Source: Micrococcales bacterium UBA4448 (GTDB lineage Bacteria; Actinomycetota; Actinomycetes; Actinomycetales; Microbacteriaceae). Taken from it: DNA of 10,395 bases. This document shows positions 1 to 5,808 of this stretch, piece after piece. Below the pieces are notes generated by a model that was not told the origin of the DNA, made no database searches, and worked only from the letters and a program-made list of their open reading frames with translations. The stretch spans positions 438-10,832 of the forward strand of contig DGPE01000007.1 of NCBI GenBank assembly GCA_002390305.1. Reading direction: 5' to 3'. A program made the position numbers and the translations under genes. The stretch's first letter is position 1, and every line of letters begins with the position of its first letter.

Positions 1-159
1 CATCGATGCAAATTCAAAAGCGAGGTTTAGCGCGACTGTGCTCTTGCCACTAGCAGCACTCCCCCAAACCGAAATAACCCTTGCCGACCGGGCCTGGATT
101 TTGGCTAGAACTGGCTCTGGAAGCTTTTTGCTTGGTTTTATCAGATCAGCCAGTGTCAT
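1..159 (-). CDS. P-loop ATPase (MinD/CpaE-like), N-terminal fragment cut by the window edge
   Basis: The first 53 codons of a minus-strand gene are present and the rest lies beyond the left edge. The protein starts MTLADLIKPSKKLPEP. It reaches a hydrophobic strand followed by a Walker A loop, GSAASGKST, at residues 33-41, then a helix ALNLAFEF. This is the beginning of a P-loop NTPase domain. The pattern of a VISVWG strand, the P-loop and then an LNLA helix resembles MinD/ParA/CpaE-type ATPases, but it has the plain GxxxxGKS/T form rather than the deviant KGGxGKT. Its ATG overlaps the stop of the SAF-domain gene by 4 bp (ATGA), so the two are almost certainly co-translated. In Micrococcales, as I recall, an ATPase of this kind commonly follows a SAF-domain gene near secA. 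The partner and cellular role cannot be read from this fragment. Confidence 0.75.
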   Translation of the reverse strand, partial: MTLADLIKPSKKLPEPVLAKIQARSARVISVWGSAASGKSTVALNLAFEFASM

Positions 160-740
160 GGCAGCGGCAGAACGTAGATCGGATAGCCGGCTGCAACGGC
201 AGCTATCAAAAGAGTAGATTGTTCGGTATTTACCAAGAGCTCCACCTCTGGCGACTCCTCGGCAAACAGGCCTTCGCCGTATTCGATAGCTAGCACTTCC
301 GATACTGAAACTATTCGCTGAGGCATGAAGCCCTCTTCGGTTTCCACCACTTGCCAAACCGAAACCGCACTGCCTGCAACTATTGAATCGGCCGGCTTGA
401 GGTCTGGGTTGAAGCGGAGCGAAGTCTGCTCGGGACGCAGCCCTTGACCCAATAGACGCTTGGGTATTAACTCTCCTTTTCCCACAACTGCCACGAAACT
501 CTTTTCGCTTTTTAGGTCCTCGGGTGTGGCGTAGTTTTCGGCCAGAGAGCCCAGGCCAAGCTGCACCAAACCGATGTTTGCATCGGCAAGGCTTGAACCC
601 GTGGGAATATTTGCTGCTGCAACCAAATAGGTCGGCAGTGGCTTCAAAGCAGTGGCCAGCATCAGCCCTCCTAAAATTATCGACATCCCAACCACCAGCA
701 ACACCCAGTTCTTGGGCCTGGCTCTCATTCGTTTTGGCAT
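156..740 (-). CDS. SAF-domain membrane protein (CpaB/RcpC-like N-terminal architecture)
   Basis: The 194-aa protein has a short basic N-terminus (MPKRMRARPK), one transmembrane helix at about residues 11-32, then an extracytoplasmic SAF domain at about 37-98. That domain begins YLVAAANIPTGSSL and closes with the GKGELIPKRLL segment. The C-terminal part (about 100-194) is beta-rich and ends in a hydrophobic strand. SAF domains occur in CpaB/RcpC of Tad pili, FlgA and antifreeze-type proteins. This architecture fits a CpaB-like envelope protein, but no other pilus gene is visible. I chose the ATG at 740 because AGGAGG lies at 745-750, 4 nt upstream. The frame stays open up to a TTG at 815, but that would overlap the preceding gene and adds no recognisable domain. 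It sits between a 139-aa gene (40 bp upstream) and a P-loop ATPase gene (4-bp overlap). Confidence 0.8.
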   Translation of the reverse strand: MPKRMRARPKNWVLLVVGMSIILGGLMLATALKPLPTYLVAAANIPTGSSLADANIGLVQLGLGSLAENYATPEDLKSEKSFVAVVGKGELIPKRLLGQGLRPEQTSLRFNPDLKPADSIVAGSAVSVWQVVETEEGFMPQRIVSVSEVLAIEYGEGLFAEESPEVELLVNTEQSTLLIAAVAAGYPIYVLPLP

Positions 741-744
741 TGGG

Positions 745-750
745 CCTCCT
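745..750 (-). promoter_or_regulatory. Ribosome binding site deciding the SAF gene start
   Basis: The minus strand reads AGGAGG, then CCCA, then ATG at 740. The 4-nt spacing is short but usable. The next in-frame ATG at 728 would be 16 nt away, so 740 is the better start. Confidence 0.7.
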
Positions 751-780
751 CTTAGAAAAAACAATGCCAAGCTCGACGCT

Positions 781-1200
781 TTACTGCTGAAGGTTTTCCA
801 CAGCCTGGACCTCAACCTTGGTCACGGCCTCTAATGGGCACCAGATGACCTGGAGTTGTGTTGCAAGCCTGAGCCAAGAGCCCTGGATTGTCAGCAACCA
901 GCCTGCAATAAGGCGGTCCCCCGATAGAACTTCAATACGCACCGGCAAGCGTTGACCGGCTAGAAATGCTCTCAGTGTGATTTGGGACTGATCCGGAATT
1001 GCCCTGGTGATGACCCGTCTCAGCTTGCTATTTGGGTAGGCGACAAGCCCTGCTGGGCCCAAGCCGCTTATAAAGTCTTCACCAAACACTGGGCCCCTCA
1101 GGGTGGTTGAACCAGTGCAGTGATATACCTCTGCCGAACTTTCGGGTTTAGCCGCTCTGCTGGTTTGGAATTCAGATTCTATTTCCTCAACTATTCTCAT
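781..1200 (-). CDS. Conserved-looking protein of unknown function with Sm/SH3-like barrel pattern
   Basis: This is a 139-aa soluble protein with no signal peptide or membrane segment. Residues 1-12 form an acidic helix (IVEEIESEF). A central linker contains LRGPVFGEDFISGLG (34-48). Residues 74-134 alternate in a strand pattern: ITLRAFL, then PVRIEVLSGDRLIAGWLL, then GSWLRLA, then VIWCPLEAVTKVEV. That pattern (modifiable loop, GW, SWL.L, then PL.AV) resembles small Sm/SH3-like barrels. It also recalls short Micrococcales proteins sometimes loosely labelled Fis-family regulators; this comparison is from memory and tentative. The ATG at 1200 has only a weak AGGG upstream. It is first in the minus-strand operon with the SAF and ATPase genes, and diverges from the Rv3235-family gene. 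I do not assign a function. Confidence 0.7.
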   Translation of the reverse strand: MRIVEEIESEFQTSRAAKPESSAEVYHCTGSTTLRGPVFGEDFISGLGPAGLVAYPNSKLRRVITRAIPDQSQITLRAFLAGQRLPVRIEVLSGDRLIAGWLLTIQGSWLRLATQLQVIWCPLEAVTKVEVQAVENLQQ

Positions 1201-1238
1201 GACGCCCTATCTTGTCGCGAATTTTGAACGCATCTGAC

Positions 1239-1247
1239 TTATCCACA
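1239..1247 (+). promoter_or_regulatory. DnaA-box-like sequence TTATCCACA in the divergent intergenic region
   Basis: The sequence is identical to the strong bacterial DnaA box TTATCCACA. It lies between the divergent starts at 1200 and 1322, where a bound protein could affect both transcripts. It is a single copy there, so it is not an origin. Actinobacterial boxes are often TTGTCCACA, but an A at position 3 is consistent with the general consensus. Confidence 0.35.
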
Positions 1248-1260
1248 GCCGCATATGTGG
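1243..1260. repeat. Short inverted repeat CCACA-N8-TGTGG
   Basis: CCACA at 1243-1247 is repeated as TGTGG at 1256-1260, giving 5-bp arms and an 8-nt centre. The left arm is inside the DnaA-box-like sequence. The right side lacks the ATAA needed for a second full box. It could be a weak operator, but the arms are short enough for chance. Confidence 0.3.
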
Positions 1261-1306
1261 GGGGTTACATTTGCTTGGAAATCAGGCAATAATTCCAAAA
1301 AAATCT

Positions 1307-1312
1307 AGGAGG
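1307..1312 (+). promoter_or_regulatory. Ribosome binding site of the Rv3235-family gene
   Basis: AGGAGG is followed by 9 nt and the ATG at 1322. It is extended by further G residues (AGGAGGGGG), a strong purine-rich SD that supports this as the true start. Confidence 0.75.
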
Positions 1313-1321
1313 GGGAATTGA

Positions 1322-1690
1322 ATGTCAATTCAAATAGCACGAAAAGACCAACAGAATCCTGCGAAATTCTTTGCCGAGATATCGACGGCTTACATAGAAA
1401 TATTGGCCGGTGTTAGGCGCCCAGAACAGCTCTCGAGATGGCTCAGCGACAAGGCCTATTACGACATCTCCCAGCGATCAAACAGAAGAGCACGCCAACA
1501 GGCCCTAACCGGTCAAAGCATTCGACCAATAATTTTGATCAGAAACAGCAAAGTGTTTCCCACCGACTCAGACGCTTATCAAGCGGTCGTGCTGCTGGAT
1601 ATTTCCGGAGCTATTCGCGCAGTTTCGATAAGGGCTGAACAAATACATGGCCGATTTCGAATAACTGAAATAGTGCTGATTAGCCCCTAA
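1322..1690 (+). CDS. Rv3235-family protein (small conserved actinobacterial protein)
   Basis: This 122-aa soluble protein is recognised by family pattern and position. A helical N-terminal part contains AYIEILAGVRRPEQLSRWLS (residues 23-42), which matches the family's LAG.R...QL.RWL signature. A C-terminal sheet includes AVSIRAEQIHGRFRITEIVLI, matching the usual 'RA...R.E...GRWR.T.L' end. The biochemical function is not known to me. It starts at ATG 1322 behind a strong AGGAGG. It is the only plus-strand gene in the window, diverging from the 139-aa gene and converging on secA. Its last 11 bp, including its TAA, overlap the final codons of secA on the other strand. A lone Rv3235-type gene facing secA is also the arrangement I recall in mycobacteria, which supports the call. 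Confidence 0.85.
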   Translation: MSIQIARKDQQNPAKFFAEISTAYIEILAGVRRPEQLSRWLSDKAYYDISQRSNRRARQQALTGQSIRPIILIRNSKVFPTDSDAYQAVVLLDISGAIRAVSIRAEQIHGRFRITEIVLISP

Positions 1691-4367
1691 AGAATGAGCT
1701 TCCCGGACCACTCTGTTCAGGTTTCTTCGGTGGCACGACCTGCCTAGGAGAGACCTTCTGAACGCCAGCAGCCTTAGGGTTTGCCTCTTTGTGGACATCA
1801 ACCTGACCCTGCTCGGTAGGTGCCGAATAAGTTAGTTGTGCCGGCTGTTCTGTCTTGACCTCTGGAACAGATTGCTTAATCTCAACGTTAAACAGGAATT
1901 GCACTGCCTCTTCTCGAATGCCGGCCATCATCTCAGTGAACATGGCAAAGCCCTCGCGCTGGTACTCAATCAGAGGATCACGTTGGGCCATGGCCCTAAG
2001 TCCGATTCCTTCTTTGAGGTAGTCCATCTCGTAGAGGTGGTCCCGCCACTTTCGGTCAACAACCGAAAGCATGACTCGTCGTTCGAGTTCGCGCATCACC
2101 GGCTCCGTGATCTCATCGGTGCGCTTTTGATATGCCAGTCGAGCATCACTAAGTATTTCTTCGATTAGCCAGGCCGAACTCATCTTGGTTCTTGAACCAG
2201 ATTCAGCCAATACTTCGCTGATTTCTAGGCCGATTGGGTAGACAGTTTTTAGCTCTGCCCAAAGAGACTCCAAGTCCCAATCCGAAACATTGGTTTCCAG
2301 TTGGGCCCGAAGAACAATCTGAGCGATGACATCTCCCAGGAACTCTTCGAAGGTGCCAGAGATGTCCCCGCCCTGCAAAATTTGACGGCGGTCGGTATAG
2401 ATCGCCTCACGTTGGCGATTCATCACGTCGTCATATTTCAGAATGTTCTTGCGAATTTCGGCGTTTCTGCCCTCAACCTGGGACTGTGCCGAGGCAATGG
2501 CCCTGGAAACAACCCCAGATTCAATTGCCTGGTCATCTGGAACCGAGGATCGGTTCATTAGTGCAGCTGCAGCACCGGAGTTGAACAACCGCATCAGGTC
2601 GTCGGTGAGGGAAAGATAGAACCGAGATTCGCCAGGGTCTCCCTGGCGACCTGATCTTCCTCGAAGCTGATTGTCGATGCGCCTTGATTCGTGGCGCTCG
2701 GTCCCGAGTACGTATAGCCCGCCAACCTCGACAACTCGTTCTCCCTCAGCGGCAGCCTCCTGCTTTAGCGAATCAAAAACCGCATCCCATTTGGCCTCAT
2801 ACTCCTCAGGCTGCTCGTCTGGATCCAGTCCTAGCTTTGACATTTGCTGCACCGCCAAGAATTCAGCGTTACCACCGAGCATGATGTCAGTACCGCGGCC
2901 AGCCATGTTTGTTGCAACCGTCACAGCACCGAAACGGCCAGCTTGGGCAACAATTACGGCCTCTCGAGCGTTGTTCTTGGCGTTTAGGACTTCATGCTTG
3001 ACGCCTCGCTTTGCCAATAGCTTTGAAACATATTCGCTTTTTTCGACGCTGGTTGTTCCAACCAAAACCGGCTGGCCCTTCTCGTGACGCTCAAAAATAT
3101 CCTCAACGGCCATCCGAAACTTGACCTCTTCGTTTTTGAAAATGAGGTCAGACTTATCTTTTCGAATCATCTTTCGGTTTGTAGGGATGGAAACCACGCC
3201 CAATTTATAGGTGGACATAAATTCAGCGGCTTCAGTTTCTGCCGTACCGGTCATTCCAGCGATCTTGTCGTAGAGGCGGAAGTAGTTCTGCAGCGTAACA
3301 GTTGCCAGGGTCTGGTTCTCAGCCTTGATCTCAACGCCTTCTTTGGCTTCAATGGCCTGGTGCATACCTTCGCTGTAACGACGACCGGCAAGAACCCTGC
3401 CAGTGTGTTCGTCAACAATGCGAACCTCCCCGTCAACGACCACGTAATCACGGTCGCGCTTGAACAGTTCCTTGGCTCTAATGGAGTTGTTTAGAAAAGA
3501 AATCAACGGTGTATTGGCTGTTTCATAAAGGTTGGTGATGCCGAGGTAGTCCTCAACCTTATCGATGCCATCCTCGGAGATGCCAATGGTGCGCTTTTTC
3601 TCATCCACCTCGTAGTCCTCATCAGCCTGAAGAGTCAAAGACAGCTTGGCAAATACTCCAAACCAACGGTTCACGTCGGCAGCTGCAGGCCCAGAAATAA
3701 TAAGCGGGGTCCTGGCTTCGTCAATCAGAATTGAGTCAACCTCATCAACAATTGTGTAGAAGTGGCCACGTTGGACTAGATCAGCTTTCCCCAGAGCCAT
3801 GTTGTCTCTCAGGTAGTCAAAACCAAATTCATTATTTGTACCGTAGGTAATGTCGCAGTCATACTGCGCCTTGCGCTGAACTGGGTCCTGCCCGCTGATG
3901 ATGCAGCCGGTTGTCATGCCCAGGGCTCGGAAGATTCTGCCCATCAGCTCGGATTGGTAGCTCGCAAGAAAGTCGTTCACAGTGACCACGTGGACACCTC
4001 GACCAGGAATGGCGTTCAGGTATGCCGCCAGAGTCGCAGTCAGTGTTTTTCCCTCACCGGTCTTCATCTCAGCAATGTTGCCAAGGTGGAGAGCCGCGCC
4101 ACCCATCAACTGCACGTCAAAGGCACGCAATCCCAAGGTTCTAACTGAAGCCTCTCGGACAGCGGCAAATGCCTCTGGAAGAATTTCATCCAGCGATTCG
4201 CCGGCTGCATAGCGCTCCCTCAGAGTGCTGGTCTCTTCCTTTAGCTCTTCACTGGTGAGCTCGTTGTAATTGGTCTCTAGAGCGTTAACTTCCTTGGCGA
4301 TACTTTCGAGCTTACGGAGCAATCGGCCCTCGCCTGCGCGCAGCAGTTTGTCAATCGAAAATGCCAA
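1680..4367 (-). CDS. secA: Preprotein translocase ATPase SecA (SecA1 type)
   Basis: This 895-aa motor ATPase pushes unfolded preproteins through SecYEG at the cytoplasmic membrane. Visible landmarks are Walker A MKTGEGKT (101-108), the TVNDFLASYQSE segment (129-140), Walker B with DEVDSILIDEART (208-220), MTGTAETEAAEF (372-383), TNMAGRGTDIMLGGN (487-500) and the motif VI region QLRGRSGRQGDPG (567-579). The helical wing/scaffold region follows, through RKWRDHLYEMDYLKEGI (772-788). The tail from about 830 is low complexity, has no cysteines and ends SSFFRG, so the C-terminal zinc-binding CxC-C-H motif is absent. The start is TTG at 4367. An in-frame TGA lies two codons upstream and AAGGAG sits 6 nt before it, so no upstream start is possible. 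It is 46 bp downstream of hpf and overlaps the Rv3235-family gene by 11 bp at the 3' end. Confidence 0.98.
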   Translation of the reverse strand: MAFSIDKLLRAGEGRLLRKLESIAKEVNALETNYNELTSEELKEETSTLRERYAAGESLDEILPEAFAAVREASVRTLGLRAFDVQLMGGAALHLGNIAEMKTGEGKTLTATLAAYLNAIPGRGVHVVTVNDFLASYQSELMGRIFRALGMTTGCIISGQDPVQRKAQYDCDITYGTNNEFGFDYLRDNMALGKADLVQRGHFYTIVDEVDSILIDEARTPLIISGPAAADVNRWFGVFAKLSLTLQADEDYEVDEKKRTIGISEDGIDKVEDYLGITNLYETANTPLISFLNNSIRAKELFKRDRDYVVVDGEVRIVDEHTGRVLAGRRYSEGMHQAIEAKEGVEIKAENQTLATVTLQNYFRLYDKIAGMTGTAETEAAEFMSTYKLGVVSIPTNRKMIRKDKSDLIFKNEEVKFRMAVEDIFERHEKGQPVLVGTTSVEKSEYVSKLLAKRGVKHEVLNAKNNAREAVIVAQAGRFGAVTVATNMAGRGTDIMLGGNAEFLAVQQMSKLGLDPDEQPEEYEAKWDAVFDSLKQEAAAEGERVVEVGGLYVLGTERHESRRIDNQLRGRSGRQGDPGESRFYLSLTDDLMRLFNSGAAAALMNRSSVPDDQAIESGVVSRAIASAQSQVEGRNAEIRKNILKYDDVMNRQREAIYTDRRQILQGGDISGTFEEFLGDVIAQIVLRAQLETNVSDWDLESLWAELKTVYPIGLEISEVLAESGSRTKMSSAWLIEEILSDARLAYQKRTDEITEPVMRELERRVMLSVVDRKWRDHLYEMDYLKEGIGLRAMAQRDPLIEYQREGFAMFTEMMAGIREEAVQFLFNVEIKQSVPEVKTEQPAQLTYSAPTEQGQVDVHKEANPKAAGVQKVSPRQVVPPKKPEQSGPGSSFFRG

Positions 4368-4373
4368 GATTCA

Positions 4374-4379
4374 CTCCTT
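4374..4379 (-). promoter_or_regulatory. Ribosome binding site setting the TTG start of secA
   Basis: The minus strand reads AAGGAG, then TGAATC, then TTG. The TGA inside the spacer (4371-4373) is in frame with the TTG, so the reading frame opens only there. The resulting N-terminus (MAFSIDKLLRAGEGR) is that expected of SecA. Confidence 0.8.
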
Positions 4380-4413
4380 GATGGTCGAATTCAAGTCTAG
4401 CCCGAGAGCGGTG

Positions 4414-5046
4414 CTACTTGCTAAGCGAAATGACCCCGTAGCTGTATGCCTTGCGCCGGTAGACCACGGCGGATTGGTCTGACTCAAGGTCGTGGTACAG
4501 ATAGAAATCATGTCCGACCAGTTCCATAAGGCTGACAGCCTCTTCCTTGGTCATCGGCTCACGTTCAAATTCTTTTGATCGAATCACCAATTCGATTTGC
4601 TCTTGGGCATCTTGACTTTCGCCGGCATCGATTACCGGAATTTCGCCGGTTAGAAGCCTTGGGTCGGCCGGAGTTATATCCAAATCACTAAATCCAGAGG
4701 CGGTTAGTTCGCTGGTTCCCAGTGTCTTGTGACCAACACTGCGGTGGCCTTTTTTCTTGTCCGAATACCTTCGTAGCCGCTCTAACAGCTTGCCGAAGGC
4801 AACATCAAAAGCTGCAAACTTGTCTGAGGCTTGAGCTTCGGATCGGACAACATGTCCTGGCTCATAAACGGTCAGCTCTACTTTGTCCTCTTGGCCCGAA
4901 TTCTTTCTGTGGTCAAAGCGAGTCACTTTAATGTTTAGCTCTTCGGGATGATGAGCAAATTGCTCAACCTTGCTCGCTTTTTCCGAAACGTAATCTCGGA
5001 ACCGGTCCGAGACTGTGAGGTTCTTGCCTGAAATTCTAAGTTCCAT
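4414..5046 (-). CDS. hpf: Long-form ribosome hibernation promoting factor (HPF)
   Basis: At 210 aa this is the long form, which joins 70S ribosomes into inactive 100S dimers during stress or starvation. The N-terminal S30AE domain (about 1-98) begins MELRISGKNLTVSDRFRDYV and binds the 30S decoding area. A charged, disordered linker spans about 99-150. The C-terminal dimerisation domain (152-208) shows the conserved VIRSKEFEREPMTKEEAV, MELVGHDFYLYHD and VVYRRKAYSYGVISL. The ATG at 5046 has AGGAGGT 8 nt upstream. It lies between comF and secA, the order seen across actinobacteria (Mycobacterium Rv3242c-Rv3241c-secA1). Nothing is missing from either domain. Confidence 0.96.
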   Translation of the reverse strand: MELRISGKNLTVSDRFRDYVSEKASKVEQFAHHPEELNIKVTRFDHRKNSGQEDKVELTVYEPGHVVRSEAQASDKFAAFDVAFGKLLERLRRYSDKKKGHRSVGHKTLGTSELTASGFSDLDITPADPRLLTGEIPVIDAGESQDAQEQIELVIRSKEFEREPMTKEEAVSLMELVGHDFYLYHDLESDQSAVVYRRKAYSYGVISLSK

Positions 5047-5054
5047 TTTCTTCT

Positions 5055-5061
5055 ACCTCCT
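5055..5061 (-). promoter_or_regulatory. Strong ribosome binding site of hpf
   Basis: AGGAGGT is followed by 8 nt and ATG at 5046. Immediately upstream (5065-5078) is a small 5-bp hairpin, CGACC-N4-GGTCG, too weak to call a terminator. HPF would be expected to be well translated from this site. Confidence 0.7.
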
Positions 5062-5119
5062 AGTCGACCCGATGGTCGTAAAACCAAACTACGCCTATTT
5101 GCCATACCGTTGCCTCGGT

Positions 5120-5728
5120 TTACAAGATTCTCTTGGCTAATACACAGATTCCGATAACTTCATACCCCGCGGATTGAAGTGCGCGAATACTCTCGGCGAC
5201 CGTGGCGCCAGTTGTCATCACATCATCTATCAGCAGTACCGATCCGCTTCCCGGCTTGGAGTGCATTGAACCTGCAACGTTTTTCTGTCTCTCGGAAGCA
5301 CTTAGTTTTCGCTGATCTTTGATCTTTCTCTCAAACCGAATCAGCCTCAAATCTTTCTTGGCTCCGGGCATTTTGGTAGCCGAAAATAATCTGCCAACCG
5401 GATCGAAGCCGCGGCGTATGTAGTTCTGCCGATTTCTAGCGGGTGCAGTAATAAGGTCTGGACTAAGCGTTGAAACCGCCGCGGTCAACGCCGGACTCCA
5501 AAGCCCGCCGAGGCAAGGTAATAATGACAGTCGGGCCTGATCCTTATAGGCCTTGAGTATCGCCGCAATGTCCGCCTGGTATTCAAGGCAATACCAAACC
5601 GGTAGGCCTTGAAAAGAGGAACGATAGATTCCAGCACTTGGCACGCAGCGATGGCAAATTGGGCTCGGAGCTTCTCCGCACACCGCACACTGCGCGGGGA
5701 ACACGAAATCCAATACATCGCTAAGCAT
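5120..5728 (-). CDS. comF: ComF-family phosphoribosyltransferase-fold protein
   Basis: The 202-aa protein carries an N-terminal four-cysteine zinc-finger-like motif, CAVC at 14-17 and CHRC at 25-28. The C-terminal PRTase domain has the PRPP loop VLLIDDVMTTGAT (164-176) and the family segment NYIRRGFDP (102-110). ComF proteins relate to DNA uptake in naturally competent bacteria. In most actinobacteria the role is unproven, and no other competence gene is in this window. I start at ATG 5728, giving MLSDVLDFVFPAQCAVCG, because ComF homologues begin just before the first CxxC. The frame is open up to 5878 inside lpqB, but residues added there show no family similarity. The SD is poor: an AAGG 13 nt upstream. 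The gene is 80 bp after lpqB and 73 bp before hpf, and is probably in the same transcript. Confidence 0.9.
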   Translation of the reverse strand: MLSDVLDFVFPAQCAVCGEAPSPICHRCVPSAGIYRSSFQGLPVWYCLEYQADIAAILKAYKDQARLSLLPCLGGLWSPALTAAVSTLSPDLITAPARNRQNYIRRGFDPVGRLFSATKMPGAKKDLRLIRFERKIKDQRKLSASERQKNVAGSMHSKPGSGSVLLIDDVMTTGATVAESIRALQSAGYEVIGICVLAKRIL

Positions 5729-5808
5729 GAGGCCGATGATGCCTTGCTGATTTGGCGCCTGGATAACAACCCTGAAAACTGTGTAAAAGCTGCTCTTGGC
5801 TGCGCCTG

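Noticed and set aside
794..802. Second DnaA-box-like 9-mer TTTTCCACA at the end of the 139-aa gene
   Set aside because: It lies inside coding sequence. The degenerate form TTWTNCACA is expected about 0.6 times per window this size on both strands, so it does not form a cluster with the 1239 site.
741..815. Longer N-terminus for the SAF protein from a TTG at 815
   Set aside because: It would overlap the upstream gene, while the ATG at 740 has an AGGAGG directly upstream and gives a normal short basic segment before the membrane helix.
1264..1270. GTTACAT near the Rv3235-family start, resembling half of the palindrome upstream of mtrA
   Set aside because: Only one GTTAC unit is present. The second unit at the expected spacing is missing, and a 5-mer is common by chance.
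2671..3494. Open frames of about 136-138 codons on the plus strand inside secA
   Set aside because: They are opposite-strand shadows of secA, with no ribosome binding site and a composition explained by the SecA codons.
5065..5078. CGACC-N4-GGTCG hairpin before the hpf ribosome binding site, considered as terminator or attenuator
   Set aside because: The stem is only 5 bp with no downstream U run, so there is not enough to claim function.
5760..5787. Possible comF promoter on the minus strand: TTTACA, 16 nt, TATCCA
   Set aside because: The -35-like element matches 5 of 6, but the -10-like element matches only 3 of 6. The gap continues an apparent operon, so the signal is within chance.
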